Notes: a model not told the origin generated them from the sequence alone. Counted from the first letter of the stretch, positions 17,601 to 26,860 are shown. The stretch: DNA of 64,000 bases from Enterococcus phoeniculicola ATCC BAA-412 (GCF_000407505.1 NZ_ASWE01000002.1:186001-250000); one strand, 5' to 3'. A program made the numbers and translations.

Positions 17601-17850
17601 CTTCACTTTTGCTGAAATTAACTATGATAAATCTGGAGAAATAAACGGAAAACACAATGAAGAACTAAATGAAAAAACTCAAACTTTGAAACCTTCTGAT
17701 GTTGTGAATCCGACTGCAAATGAAGAAAAGAATAAATTACCTCAGACTGGAGAAAAAAATACTCCGGTCATTTTTGTTTTAGGAATAATTATTTTAGTCG
17801 TAGTTCTTAGTTATATATTTTACAAATTTTATAGTAAAAAGAAGCATTAA
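14635..17850 (+). CDS. LPQTG-anchored adhesin with TQXA and Cna_B-like domains
   Basis: A 1,071-residue surface protein. Signal peptide is MKLIKLCKKRSVLLLS and following hydrophobic stretch to about residue 32. A TQXA-type thioester-domain region follows (VFCIDPG with the reactive Cys). Several Cna_B/SpaA-like pilin folds come next (GSLKIRKVDKESGSNVAGT, QILLDKTG, YYWQETQAPEGYTLDQTKYP, YGDYLLQEVKAPDGFQ). A long VaFE-like region of about 300 residues then leads to LPQTG near residue 1035, a membrane helix and KKK. Isopeptide and thioester bonds would give a stiff adhesin linking cells, useful in mating. The ATG at 14635 follows AAGGAG; an upstream TTG at 14602 lacks a site. It heads the transfer operon. 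Confidence 0.9.
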   Translation: MKLIKLCKKRSVLLLSIILQSIAIGSISSAGYAKERSIDYPQNVSIEYDASKLYNVSGAYANGTSFATKTTGLFAVYNQQKQAVFCIDPGIPIPDESTPGYEKNPLPTMPDKAKLITVLWNKVGTDMDTQMVAQKMVWEEVNGLSLDKVISPNGTLIDSKGIESKINQVINDYQKKPSFDHTTVKTILGKSTTLSDKNGVNLSEFNEVVKNTANVDYRVSGNQLIITPNANSKVSGELVLQRSEGTGTPVAYKKLGLQTVMAGAIDKPTTYTVKIQVEKNGSLKIRKVDKESGSNVAGTVFHLDFGKILPEKEVTTDKEGIAVLDGIPHGTKVIITEKSVPKPYTIDTTPVTTTIKAGETITVTKKNTREKGQILLDKTGIETGTDLWNENYSLAGNTFAIRKDSLTGAIVQEITTDEKGHAETPKDIANALELGTYYVTETKASNGFVNSFKPIKVELKYANQTVALVVSDVKGQNQEVTGKTLITKEDKETGNKTQGKAEFSGAQYTLFYAKGDAMHKVNDAVKWTDEFKPELIQGTKASNETVTLRIDEKNQIAVKHLAINEYYWQETQAPEGYTLDQTKYPVSIKKIDDTEQNAVITRDVTAKQQVIRFGFDFFKFASSLAGTASTGFNDLTFKITPLKGTAEITGANDEAITGYNEQLGFDGYGKFENLPYGDYLLQEVKAPDGFQKIQPLEIRTTFKENKDDYIKSEYIFTITEKGQKEPIKTVIVPYEKLTNTNFSVNLNRLLLYDLPENEDSLTSLAVWDEEASKEIKGLDNTNLLDKLSYNLHEVKENWYVVAQAIDVVATKAAKEKDDKAKPVVIAETKTTLANKEKTGTWQILHKLTSEQVMNKTIVLFNYVYSSKKSFKAGEAPIAKDDSLTNQAQTVKCTVKPQVSIQTKAHLENGSQTFSYGDVVDMFDDVSINHDVLDGSKESFETILYALFSDGTKKEIWKSGKIDYVVNDKEFTKTVLSEKVDTSKYPKGTSFTFAEINYDKSGEINGKHNEELNEKTQTLKPSDVVNPTANEEKNKLPQTGEKNTPVIFVLGIIILVVVLSYIFYKFYSKKKH

Positions 17851-17865
17851 AGGAGATAGGAATTT

Positions 17866-18048
17866 ATGCCAACAAGAACGGAATTAAATTCAGCTAAGAG
17901 GCGTGTAAAATTATTATTGAGTGCTCAAGAGGACAGTTATGAGAGTTGGCTGTATGAAAAACATTGTCAATTTATTGAAGAAAAAGATACAGTCATTCTG
18001 GAAGCTTTAGCTCAATATGTCAAGCAGAAAGGAATGGCAAGTAAGTGA
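17866..18048 (+). CDS. small hypothetical protein of the transfer operon
   Basis: A 60-residue soluble, charged protein (MPTRTELNSAKRRVKLLLSA, later YVKQKGMASK), mostly helix-forming. AAAGGAGAT precedes ATG 17866, and the stop overlaps the next gene's GTG start (GTGA). The family is not recognised; position between adhesin and pilin-like gene suggests an accessory transfer role. Confidence 0.7.
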   Translation: MPTRTELNSAKRRVKLLLSAQEDSYESWLYEKHCQFIEEKDTVILEALAQYVKQKGMASK

Positions 18049-18332
18049 AAAGTATATTATTTGGAAAAATTTTGGCAGTCCAACATTTTTTTTTAGCAGA
18101 TATTGGTAGTAGTTTAACAGGCGTAGAAAATAAGATGTCCACAAATTTTACCAAGTGGGCAAATGTTGGAATAGGTATACTAATATTAATATATGGAGGA
18201 GCTAGTTTTTTAGGGCTGGAAATTAAAGGTGTAGCAAAAAAATGGATTATCGGTGGATTTGTTGGAGCCATTTTGATTGTAAATTTCCAATTTCTCAAAG
18301 ACCTCTTTTGGTCTGCTATTGGAGGTGGATAG
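18045..18332 (+). CDS. small two-helix membrane protein, VirB2/TrbC-like pilin candidate
   Basis: A 95-residue protein with a hydrophobic N-terminal part, a polar loop (GVENKMSTNFTKW) and two helices (VGIGILILIYGGASFLG and WIIGGFVGAILIVNFQF). Size and two-helix layout match VirB2-type mating subunits. GTG start at 18045 overlaps the preceding stop. Low sequence specificity makes the family call tentative; a PrgF-like membrane protein is another option. Confidence 0.65.
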   Translation: MKSILFGKILAVQHFFLADIGSSLTGVENKMSTNFTKWANVGIGILILIYGGASFLGLEIKGVAKKWIIGGFVGAILIVNFQFLKDLFWSAIGGG

Positions 18333-19070
18333 ATGTATAAAATAAAAGTTATTGCAACGGATATTTTTGATTACGATAGCGATGATGACATTGAACTTTC
18401 TTTTTCTGATTTTTATGAAATAGTGAATAATATGCAGGAAAAGCAATATATTCGTTACCAACTACTTGAAAACGATATTCCTTTGTATACTGATTCTTAT
18501 TTAAACTATGATAAAGCTACGATTGAGCAATCTATTTTGGAGCAATTGAAAAAATTAGTGAAGCTGAAACAATTATCAAAAAAAGATTCCAAACAATTAT
18601 ACACTACACTTTTTGATCTCGAAAAAAAAGGAGATGGGATTGTAGAGTCTAAGGTGTCGTTCTCAAGTATTGAGGAGAAGGGGCATTCTCGAATTTATGA
18701 AGATGAAATGGAAATAGTGCTTTCTTTACGTACTCCTTTTTCAGAGTCAGAATTACTATCTTTAGTAAATAAATATATTAATGCTGGACAATTAGACGAA
18801 GCAGCATTCATTAGTAATTATTTAAAAGATTCTTCTGTTATTGAAAATCTTGAAGCTGCCTACTTAAATAAGTGTAAACTCTTGTTGCAGAGGGGACTAA
18901 TCGAAGAAGCAAAAAAAATGAGTAAAAACATTACACTTTCAAATTATAATGAAAAGTTTGTTCATTGTTTAAAAGATATAGAATTAATCCAATGTTTTGT
19001 AGCCTATTATCATCAACTTGGTGACTTAAAAAAAGAAAAAATTTGGAAAAATAAGCTTTTAAATATTTAA
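18333..19070 (+). CDS. hypothetical soluble protein of the transfer operon
   Basis: A 245-residue cytoplasmic protein. The first ~110 residues are acidic and mixed (DIFDYDSDDDIELSFSDFYE). The C-terminal ~110 residues look like helical repeats (LVNKYINAGQLDEAAFISNY, LQRGLIEEAKKMS), as in TPR-like folds. GGAGGT overlaps the preceding gene's end and ATG 18333 follows its stop directly. No known family recognised. A strong terminator follows, so it closes the first transfer transcript. Confidence 0.7.
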   Translation: MYKIKVIATDIFDYDSDDDIELSFSDFYEIVNNMQEKQYIRYQLLENDIPLYTDSYLNYDKATIEQSILEQLKKLVKLKQLSKKDSKQLYTTLFDLEKKGDGIVESKVSFSSIEEKGHSRIYEDEMEIVLSLRTPFSESELLSLVNKYINAGQLDEAAFISNYLKDSSVIENLEAAYLNKCKLLLQRGLIEEAKKMSKNITLSNYNEKFVHCLKDIELIQCFVAYYHQLGDLKKEKIWKNKLLNI

Positions 19071-19088
19071 AAATTGTTCCCTTAGTTT

Positions 19089-19118
19089 GAGAAGCCACAA
19101 AATGGCTTCTCTTTTTTT
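19089..19118 (+). terminator. intrinsic terminator
   Basis: A perfect stem GAGAAGCCA / TGGCTTCTC with loop CAAAA is followed by seven T residues. It separates the adhesin transcript from the coupling-protein transcript. Confidence 0.93.
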
Positions 19119-19148
19119 GTATATGGAAGTGCAACACTAAGAAAGGGA

Positions 19149-19343
19149 GTGATTGTACAAGATATGGTTATCAGAAAAGGAAATAAGCGGGTTTCAGCTA
19201 CGTTAGAACCAATCCATCAAAAAAAACTTGAGAAAATGAAAAAAATGAATCCAACATTCCGATACACTGCATTAGTTAGAAATAGTATTAATCAAGAATA
19301 CAGCCGTCTAGAGAAAGAGGGAGGCAAAAATAACCTTTTTTGA
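19149..19343 (+). CDS. small ribbon-helix-helix-like protein
   Basis: A product of up to 64 residues. The segment RVSATLEPIHQKKLEKMKKM followed by TFRYTALVRNSINQEY fits a ribbon-helix-helix (CopG/Arc-like) DNA-binding fold. Such proteins often autoregulate transfer operons or assist the relaxosome. The start is uncertain: GTG 19149 sits directly on the AAAGGGA site, while ATG 19164 has a long 14-base spacer. Its 3' end contains the GGGAGG site for the next gene. Confidence 0.6.
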   Translation: MIVQDMVIRKGNKRVSATLEPIHQKKLEKMKKMNPTFRYTALVRNSINQEYSRLEKEGGKNNLF

Positions 19344-19389
19344 TAAAAGCAAAACTAGAAAAACCAAAACAAAAAAGAACTATGAAAAA

Positions 19390-21972
19390 ATGAAACAATC
19401 TCAGTTAAGGTTCTTATCAAATGGATACTTGCTCTTTTTCATCGGAGTTTGTATGTACTGTTTTTTATTCCTAGTGCTAAACGCAATTTGCTATTTCATC
19501 GATTCTGTCATTCCTAATCTGACAACCTCGATAACAGGAGACTTTATATTTTCAAAAGAAAAGTTCTTATCAAGTCTTTTCAAGTTCAATCACAGTTATT
19601 TTACATTCTATTTTTTTGGTTTTTTAATAGGTGGATATTTCATCTTCCGAAGAATCTTTCAGTTGAGAACTAATTTTCGTCCTTTGGAAGATGAATTTTC
19701 TCAAGGGAGTATGGAATGGGCAAATGTAAAAAATCTAATTGGTGAATATGCAACCGTACCGGTACGCCCATTTTCCGAAGAGGATTATTATGATGGAAAA
19801 CCTGGTTTACCAATATCTCGGATACCTAGAAATGCTAAAGAAAAGAAATCTGGTGAGTTTCGATATTTAGTCGAAACTGTCATTGGGAATATGTTGATCC
19901 TAGCGGCCACTAGGATAGGCAAGTCACGCTATTTTCTTGATCCTTTTATAGATACAATTTCACGTGCCAAAAATCAGTTGGATAGATGGTCATTTGTTAT
20001 GACCGCTACCAAAGGAACTGAGCCACGTGAATGGTATCAAATTCTTAAGTCTAGAGGATACAACATTCGTATATATAATACGGTTAATCAATTTTATTCT
20101 GATCCTTTTCCTATTCTCAAAGTCTTTTTTACTTACTACAAACACTATTACCAGTTTAAAAAAAAAGGAGAACAACAATTAACTGAAAAAGAACAGCAAA
20201 AATACTTAATTAAGGCTGAAATGCAGTTAGCTAATGCTGAAAACATGCTACGACGAGCTGCCCAATCCTATTTCCTTGAAGTGAATCAAGGAAAGGATGG
20301 TGGTTTTTGGACGAAGGCTTGCCGGAACCTATTTACATCACTTGCTTTGGCGGTAGCTGACCAAGTTCTTAAAGAGGGCGAAGAAGAGATTAAAGTAAAT
20401 CCGTACACTATTTATGATATAGCGAATGAAATGATTGCTATAAAAATTACAAAAGAAAGTTATGAGTATTTAAAAGAAGGAGCAAAGAACAAAAAAGAGT
20501 TAGATAGACTACTAAAAAAATATGAGGGTAGCAGTATATTAGATGTCTATTTTCAAGAATTACCTAAGACAAATCCAGCAAGAAAGTATTATCAAGCAAT
20601 TTTAGCTAGTGCCCCTGCTAAAACTACGTTAGGGAATGTGCTTACTCATTTTGATGGAGATTTAGAGAGTTTCTTACAAAGTGCAAATGCAAAAATGACT
20701 AGTTATGATGATGGATACAATCTTGAGGATATAGGATTTGATAAAGAAAAACCAACTGCAGTATTCATCATTTTTTCTGATACAGATGAATTAAATAATC
20801 GGTTAGGAATGCTAATTTTAGACCAAATTTATCAGATATTAAAAAACAAAGCGGATTTACAAGAAGATCCATCACAAGCTCATTGTGTGAGACCAGTACT
20901 CACTATTTACGAAGAAGGTGGAAATTTAGGTCTGCCTGTGCCAAGACTCACACAGAAGTGGACAGCGGGCTTATCACGCTGGCTTTATCAATGTCTAGTT
21001 TTACAAGATATTGCACAACTAACAGAAATGTATACAGAAGCAGTTGAAAAGACAATCCTAGGAAATTTAGCAAATTTTGTGTATATCCGTACTGGGTCAG
21101 AAGAGACAAATGAATTTGTATCTAAACAATTAGGTAAGAGAAAAGTATATTCAAAAACCAGATCAAAAGAAACTACATCTATAAAAGCAAGTGAAATTGA
21201 AAGTTTGGAATTTCTTAATTTACTTGATACTGCAGAGTTGCGCCGGTTGCGAGCAGGAGAAAGTGTGATAGTAAGACTTAACCATGAAGAAGATAATGAT
21301 GGAAATCCAATCTATCAATATCCTATTTTTAATACCTTTGAAAATGATACTAACATGATTAAATTCGATGATTTCAGAAGAAAAGATAAATTATCTTGGG
21401 ATGAAATCCCAGTAAATAATCAATTCATGGGCTTAAAAATTGAGGAGATTTTAACCACATTGAAAATAAAGAAAAACAAACCTCAACCTGAAAAAAATAA
21501 TTTATTTCCAGTTAAATTGGCTAAAGTGAAGCAAGACAATAAACAAATACATTCGAAAAAGGTTTCATTTAAAGAAATAGAACAAATAAATCTATTTACT
21601 TTAAATGAGGGAGAACAACAACTGGTAGAGTCTGAATTAATTTCTATGAATACTTCTGAAAATGAGATACAAGAAAAAATAGAAACAAATTGGAAGGAAA
21701 AATTAGTCTTTGAATATTATGAATTATTTGAGTCAGTTTTAGACAAACCTATTTCTACAATTTTTAAAGCAAGTGAATTACAACAATTAGAACAATTTAT
21801 CAGAAAAAATAGTTTGAAGCAGCAAGCAATAACTATAAATGAATTTGTACAAATCGTAAGAGTGCAAGACCAACCAATAGCTGAGTTGATAACATTTCTA
21901 GTTTCTAATCTGGATCAAGAAAAACAGAAACAGCTAATTAGTATTATGAAAAATTGGAAAGGAGTTGCATAA
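19390..21972 (+). CDS. VirD4/TraG-family type IV coupling protein
   Basis: An 860-residue inner-membrane ATPase that brings the relaxase-DNA complex to the secretion channel. Two N-terminal helices (about 13-40 and 72-92) are followed by the ATPase domain. Walker A is ATRIGKSRYF near residue 175, Walker B-like TIYEEGGNLG near 508, and QLTEMY and FVYIRTGS motifs follow. The last ~170 residues are a hydrophilic, partly acidic tail, probably a cargo-recognition region. The ATG at 19390 lacks a clear ribosome-binding site; a stronger one (GGGAGG, 19319-19324) lies before an in-frame extension starting near an ATA codon at 19330. Its stop overlaps the VirB6-like start (TAATG). Confidence 0.92.
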   Translation: MKQSQLRFLSNGYLLFFIGVCMYCFLFLVLNAICYFIDSVIPNLTTSITGDFIFSKEKFLSSLFKFNHSYFTFYFFGFLIGGYFIFRRIFQLRTNFRPLEDEFSQGSMEWANVKNLIGEYATVPVRPFSEEDYYDGKPGLPISRIPRNAKEKKSGEFRYLVETVIGNMLILAATRIGKSRYFLDPFIDTISRAKNQLDRWSFVMTATKGTEPREWYQILKSRGYNIRIYNTVNQFYSDPFPILKVFFTYYKHYYQFKKKGEQQLTEKEQQKYLIKAEMQLANAENMLRRAAQSYFLEVNQGKDGGFWTKACRNLFTSLALAVADQVLKEGEEEIKVNPYTIYDIANEMIAIKITKESYEYLKEGAKNKKELDRLLKKYEGSSILDVYFQELPKTNPARKYYQAILASAPAKTTLGNVLTHFDGDLESFLQSANAKMTSYDDGYNLEDIGFDKEKPTAVFIIFSDTDELNNRLGMLILDQIYQILKNKADLQEDPSQAHCVRPVLTIYEEGGNLGLPVPRLTQKWTAGLSRWLYQCLVLQDIAQLTEMYTEAVEKTILGNLANFVYIRTGSEETNEFVSKQLGKRKVYSKTRSKETTSIKASEIESLEFLNLLDTAELRRLRAGESVIVRLNHEEDNDGNPIYQYPIFNTFENDTNMIKFDDFRRKDKLSWDEIPVNNQFMGLKIEEILTTLKIKKNKPQPEKNNLFPVKLAKVKQDNKQIHSKKVSFKEIEQINLFTLNEGEQQLVESELISMNTSENEIQEKIETNWKEKLVFEYYELFESVLDKPISTIFKASELQQLEQFIRKNSLKQQAITINEFVQIVRVQDQPIAELITFLVSNLDQEKQKQLISIMKNWKGVA

Positions 21973-23807
21973 TGCCTTTTACTGATGAACAGTTAATAAA
22001 TATATATATAACATTTGACCGATACTTAAAACTAAGCGATACAGGGTCCGATATATTTCGAGCAATCTTGTTTGGTCCACTAAAAATTATGGCTGAGCTT
22101 GTAAATAGTTTGGGGCAACTTATCTATGAATCTGTAGCGTTTTTAGGATTTTGGGGGATTGAAGAAATTGGTGGAACCGATACTGTGGCTTCTGGGATAC
22201 TCAATAATGCAAATTCGGGTTCCATTTTAGAAATACTACGCCCTTTTCAAAATTTTGGAGTAGGGGCTTCAATTTTAATTATTGGCGCCACTTATATGTT
22301 GGGTAAGTCAGATGAAAACAAGGAAATAGCGAAGAATATCTTTTTTGTCATCGTACTTGTAGGATTATTACCAAGCATTATGACCAATGGAGCCTCTTTA
22401 GTAAAAGGGACTGCTACCGAATTAACACTGGATCAAGCAAACTTAGGAATTTCAGCAGTTAAGAATAATACAGCAGATGTTTATACTTTCGTGGCTGATA
22501 AGTGGCAAACAGCAGAATTGAAAGATAAAAATCATCTTGACGATTTTATTGGAGTTGACATTAACGAAACTATTGATGAACCCGATGAAGCAGATACAAG
22601 TGGTGTTCTTTCTAACAAAATTGTTGCGGGAAAGAAAGACAAAGAGAAAACTCTTGAAAAACTGCCAGAAAAGAGTGGTGCTTGGGTTGTAGGAAACTTA
22701 ATAAATATGCTGATACCTAGATATTACAGATGGTCGATAAACTGGATACCAGCTTATGTAACTGTGATTGCTTTACTAGTGGCTATTGTTTTATCGCTTG
22801 TCAGAATTGGACGTTTGGGTATGGAATCTGCAGTCAACTATATTTGGGGAAATATTATTGCTTTCTTCTCTTTTAGAGATACCACAAGATTTAAAACGGT
22901 AGTTATGCAAATATTGGTAGGTTTTGTGACGATTATCTCAATTTTTGTTTTGTTCTTTGTATTTATCTATTACATGAGTTTTGTAAATAGTGTTACAGAA
23001 AATACTTGGTTAAGGCTTTTTGGTATTGTTGGCGGTTGTGTTCTACTTTATGACGGTCCAGCAATAATCCAACAATTATTTGGTGTAGATGCGGGTTTAG
23101 GGACTGCTGGAGCCGTAGTGCTAGGGACAGGTCTTAGTTTTGCCTTAAGAGGAACAACAGGAATTACGAAGAAAATGGCCGCTTCTAGTGCTATTACTGG
23201 TGGTTTCTTATCCGGATATTTTGGCAGAAAAGAAGATAACTCAGAAAGTGCGTCACCTAACAAGAGATTGGAAGAAAAGAATCAAAAATCAAATTACAGT
23301 ACTCAAGAACATAACGACAAAGATAATCAAGAAGTCGGAGAAAAGAGTATTGAAGACACAAAAGGTAGTGAAACATATCCAGATTCAGTAGAGGAAGAAA
23401 GAAATATAGGGTCTGAACATAGTCAGCTTTCTGAAGAAGAAGTAAAAGAAAGTGAGATTCAGAAGAAAAATAGTGAGTTAGAGAAAACTACTCATCTTTT
23501 AGATGAAAATATAAAAGATGATGCTCCGACTTCAAATAATAGAGAAAAAAATCAGTCTATATATCAAGATGAGGAAGAGGATAGTAAAAATGATGAGGTT
23601 GAATTGAATGAAAAACCAAAAAATCCTGTTTATCAGCACTTAGATAAAAAGTGGAGTACACCTCCAAATCAACGAAAAAAAGGTCTTTATGTACAAACAA
23701 AAGGCAGTCATACATTAGGTAAAGAATACCGTGAATATCGAGAAGAATTAAAAAAATATAAGAAAGCGCAAAAGTCAAACCCAATAGAAAAAGGAGATGA
23801 TGATTAA
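21972..23807 (+). CDS. VirB6-like polytopic channel protein
   Basis: A 611-residue protein. An N-terminal soluble segment is followed by hydrophobic helices near residues 75-95, 110-130, 250-275, 305-340, 345-370 and 380-400, then a very hydrophilic, acidic, Glu/Lys/Asn-rich tail from about 420 to the end. The shape matches VirB6/TrbL-like components of Gram-positive mating channels. Start ATG 21972 has AAAGGAG upstream, within the coupling-protein end. Its stop overlaps the next start as TAATG, so this block is one translationally coupled set. Confidence 0.82.
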   Translation: MPFTDEQLINIYITFDRYLKLSDTGSDIFRAILFGPLKIMAELVNSLGQLIYESVAFLGFWGIEEIGGTDTVASGILNNANSGSILEILRPFQNFGVGASILIIGATYMLGKSDENKEIAKNIFFVIVLVGLLPSIMTNGASLVKGTATELTLDQANLGISAVKNNTADVYTFVADKWQTAELKDKNHLDDFIGVDINETIDEPDEADTSGVLSNKIVAGKKDKEKTLEKLPEKSGAWVVGNLINMLIPRYYRWSINWIPAYVTVIALLVAIVLSLVRIGRLGMESAVNYIWGNIIAFFSFRDTTRFKTVVMQILVGFVTIISIFVLFFVFIYYMSFVNSVTENTWLRLFGIVGGCVLLYDGPAIIQQLFGVDAGLGTAGAVVLGTGLSFALRGTTGITKKMAASSAITGGFLSGYFGRKEDNSESASPNKRLEEKNQKSNYSTQEHNDKDNQEVGEKSIEDTKGSETYPDSVEEERNIGSEHSQLSEEEVKESEIQKKNSELEKTTHLLDENIKDDAPTSNNREKNQSIYQDEEEDSKNDEVELNEKPKNPVYQHLDKKWSTPPNQRKKGLYVQTKGSHTLGKEYREYREELKKYKKAQKSNPIEKGDDD

Positions 23808-24214
23808 TGCCAGTCTATAACATTCAAGAAGAAATCATTACTAAAGCAAAGTATTGGGGAGTCGTTCTTTCTTCTGATTTAGTCTATATGTTATTGCTAT
23901 TTCAATTTGCAGCAAAATTTAGAGAACATGTTGTACCTACGCTTGGCAATTTTACAGTCATAGTAATATTTTTATTTGGTCTATATTGGATACTTCCTAA
24001 TGCAAGCAATAGTCAAAAAAGAAACTATCATCGTCTGGTTTTGAGCATAACTAAAAATCGTCAAACATACCATCCTATTGCTTCCTATGATTTTAGTTTG
24101 TTTTTTGATAGAGAAACTGAACTTAGTGATGTGCTACTAAATGAAAATGAATGGCGACAAGAAATGATTGTAAGAAGTGAAGGAGCGCAATCTATTGAAA
24201 ATTTTAGCAAATAA
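23807..24214 (+). CDS. PrgI/VirB3-like membrane protein
   Basis: A 135-residue protein with two adjacent membrane helices (about residues 17-36 and 43-62) followed by a soluble C-terminal part. In Gram-positive systems a PrgI/TcpE-type protein of this size and layout precedes the VirB4 ATPase, as here. The next gene overlaps its last 20 bases. Confidence 0.75.
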   Translation: MPVYNIQEEIITKAKYWGVVLSSDLVYMLLLFQFAAKFREHVVPTLGNFTVIVIFLFGLYWILPNASNSQKRNYHRLVLSITKNRQTYHPIASYDFSLFFDRETELSDVLLNENEWRQEMIVRSEGAQSIENFSK

Positions 24215-26690
24215 AAGGAAGACCACAGTCAAAATTCTACCTTATCGTAGAATCGTCAACGAAGAATGTATTGCATGTGAGAATAATTTTACTGATTATT
24301 TAAAGATTGGTGATTCTCAAGCTGCCGATGGAGATAGAGATGAAAAGTTGCAGGCAATTGCTGATTTTCATCTCTTTTTACAAACAGTTGTGTCAGATAT
24401 AAAACTAATTTTTTCTAGTTTTCCTATTGATCTAGGAGATAATATAGATTACGCAAAAAATCGTTTTAGTTTAGTTGAAAATCGTAGTGAGAATATTCTA
24501 TATGAACAGAATGAAAATTTAAAAGCATTAGAATTTCTTGATCGACGTCGCATGGTTGATTTTGCCTACCTGCAGTATTTTGGTGAGTCAGAAGAGGAAC
24601 TAAAAACTGTTCAACGAATCCTTTTATCGGCGACAAGTAATGGTTTCTATCTTGAAAAAATGGATTGGAGTCAGAAGGTTAAAACAATCTTCCGCTTTTA
24701 CAATCCTTTAAGTACTCTTCCTATTGGTAAAGCCTATAATTTGTCAGATACAACACATAGACCGTTAGAAATACAAAAGATGGTAGATAGTAAAGGGGTT
24801 GATCCACAGTTTCTTGCTGAAATACAACCTCTGGCAGGTATAAAACCCTATGATAGCAAAACATTACAAATTGGTGATGGATATTTGCGTATTATGAACT
24901 TAGTCACTTATAGACCAAAAAATAACCGGCCATTTTGGGGAACCAATATTTTTCGACTTCCAAACGTAATGACTAGCGTGGATATAAAAACTATTGATGT
25001 CAACAATCCGTTAGTCGAGGGAGCGCTAAATCGTTCACTATCGGAATATGAGGATCGAACAGCAACGGCTAGAAATAGAATAGGGCGGAAGAAAGCCACA
25101 AAGGAATATTATGCATTAGAAGAAACAGTTGAAGATGTTTTAGATGCTACAGAATCTCTTAAACAAATTCATGTGAGATATGTTTTATGTGAACCTACTT
25201 TAAAAGAATTAGATGAAAAAGAAGCTGAAATTCGAACAAAATTAAATAGAAACAAGTTTCAAGCTGCGGTATTTTTAGATGAACAAGAACTTCAATATCG
25301 GTGTTTCTTTCTATCTTTCTCAGAAGGAAGTGACTTAATTCAAAGAAAAGGAAAGGATATAAAATCAAGTACACTTGCAGGAAGCTTTCCGTTTGATTCA
25401 TCGAATCATATTGACCCTAATGCACTATATACAGGGTATCCGTTGTATGGTAGTGGTTTGGTTTGTTTAAATACAAATTACAAAGATACTCAAAGAAAAG
25501 CGTATGGCACAATTATAATTGGTGCTCAGGGCTTCGGTAAATCAACACTTGGAAAAGATAGGCAGGAAAAAAATGTTCTGTTGAACAATAACACTTTTGG
25601 CTTTTATGTATCAAATGAAGCAAAAAGGATTACTAAATACCTTAATGGAAGTCATATTAACGCACGGGAACCTAAAACGAATCCATGCCAAATCTATCCG
25701 TTAAGTGTAGATGCCCAAACGCTTAAAACAAAGGAATTAGATAGTTATGAACAAAGTCTAAACAATATGTATCGGATTTTTCTTCTAGGTAGGGGATTAA
25801 ATGAAAAATCTGATAAAGATAGTGGGACTTTAAGAGAAGCAAAAAAAATATTTAGATTAGGATATGAAAATCATATTTTGAAAAATGGTCTATCTAAATC
25901 AAAAATTACTCAATACGATGCAACACAATATCTAAGATATGAAGATTTTCTAGATATTGTTGTAGCAGAAAAAAGAAATGAAGTAGAGGAATATAGAAAG
26001 AGAGACTTGTATGAATTACAGCAAAATTTAGAAGAATTTATTCATGCTGAAGGAGGTCTATTTAATGCCTATTCAGCTTTTAATTTACAGGATAAAAAGT
26101 TCGTTAACTTTAATTTGGAAGACTTGTTGAGAGCAGAGGAAAACATCTATAACGCACAATATTACAATCTCTACAATATGGTTTTCGCTGAATCGGTAAA
26201 AGTTGGACAACATGAAAAATATTTATTTGACCATCGAAAAAAGAAAGCAAATGAACTTGTTTTTACTGATATTACACATGATGAATTTCATAATCCAATT
26301 CGTACAAAAAATTTACAATTAATAAAACGCATTGATCGTGATAATCGCGAAGGTCGAAAAATAATGATTGGAGAGACTTTGATATCGCAAGAATTGGGTG
26401 ATATGTTTCCAAACTTTAGTCAAAGTGGAAGAATTGATGATGAGATATCAAAAGCTGTGGTTAATTTGTTTAAGTTATCCCCCTATCGTTTTATTTTCCG
26501 ACAAGATATTTCCTCTCGAAATTTATTCAAATTAGTTTTTGGAGAGCAACTTAGTCCCTCTGATTTAGATGATGTTTTTACTTCTTTAATGGAAGGAGAA
26601 TGTCTATTAAATATCAGAGGCGTAAAAAACATAAAGATGAAACATGATTTACGACAAGAACAGCTTGCTAGATTTGATGGTGGATTATGA
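24195..26690 (+). CDS. VirB4-like conjugation ATPase
   Basis: An 831-residue ATPase that energises the mating channel. The N-terminal half carries the VirB4 N-domain. The motor domain has Walker A IGAQGFGKST near residue 445, Walker B FTDITHDEFHN near 695 and the late motifs LFKLSPYRFIFRQD and FTSLMEGECLL. TTG 24195 is chosen because AAGGAG lies 9 bases before it; GTG 24177 would place that site inside the gene. Its end overlaps the next small gene (ATGA). Confidence 0.92.
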   Translation: MKILANKRKTTVKILPYRRIVNEECIACENNFTDYLKIGDSQAADGDRDEKLQAIADFHLFLQTVVSDIKLIFSSFPIDLGDNIDYAKNRFSLVENRSENILYEQNENLKALEFLDRRRMVDFAYLQYFGESEEELKTVQRILLSATSNGFYLEKMDWSQKVKTIFRFYNPLSTLPIGKAYNLSDTTHRPLEIQKMVDSKGVDPQFLAEIQPLAGIKPYDSKTLQIGDGYLRIMNLVTYRPKNNRPFWGTNIFRLPNVMTSVDIKTIDVNNPLVEGALNRSLSEYEDRTATARNRIGRKKATKEYYALEETVEDVLDATESLKQIHVRYVLCEPTLKELDEKEAEIRTKLNRNKFQAAVFLDEQELQYRCFFLSFSEGSDLIQRKGKDIKSSTLAGSFPFDSSNHIDPNALYTGYPLYGSGLVCLNTNYKDTQRKAYGTIIIGAQGFGKSTLGKDRQEKNVLLNNNTFGFYVSNEAKRITKYLNGSHINAREPKTNPCQIYPLSVDAQTLKTKELDSYEQSLNNMYRIFLLGRGLNEKSDKDSGTLREAKKIFRLGYENHILKNGLSKSKITQYDATQYLRYEDFLDIVVAEKRNEVEEYRKRDLYELQQNLEEFIHAEGGLFNAYSAFNLQDKKFVNFNLEDLLRAEENIYNAQYYNLYNMVFAESVKVGQHEKYLFDHRKKKANELVFTDITHDEFHNPIRTKNLQLIKRIDRDNREGRKIMIGETLISQELGDMFPNFSQSGRIDDEISKAVVNLFKLSPYRFIFRQDISSRNLFKLVFGEQLSPSDLDDVFTSLMEGECLLNIRGVKNIKMKHDLRQEQLARFDGGL

Positions 26691-26848
26691 AAGAAAAAAA
26701 TAAATTTTTTAGTAGAGTTAGTAAAAAAATTAAGGTTCTTTATTATGGTAAAAAATCAAAAAAAGCTACAATTCATGTTTCTTTTCGTTTGATTTTATGT
26801 GTAATTATTTTAGCGATGCTATTACAATTCCTCAATCAAAAAAGATAG
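26687..26848 (+). CDS. small single-helix membrane protein
   Basis: A 53-residue protein coupled to the VirB4-like gene by an ATGA overlap. It has a very basic N-terminal part (MKEKNKFFSRVSKKIKV), then a membrane helix (FRLILCVIILAMLLQFL) and a short basic tail. Not recognised by sequence; probably a minor mating-channel component. It is short enough to be missed by standard length limits. Confidence 0.6.
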   Translation: MKEKNKFFSRVSKKIKVLYYGKKSKKATIHVSFRLILCVIILAMLLQFLNQKR

Positions 26849-26860
26849 AGAGGAAAAGGG

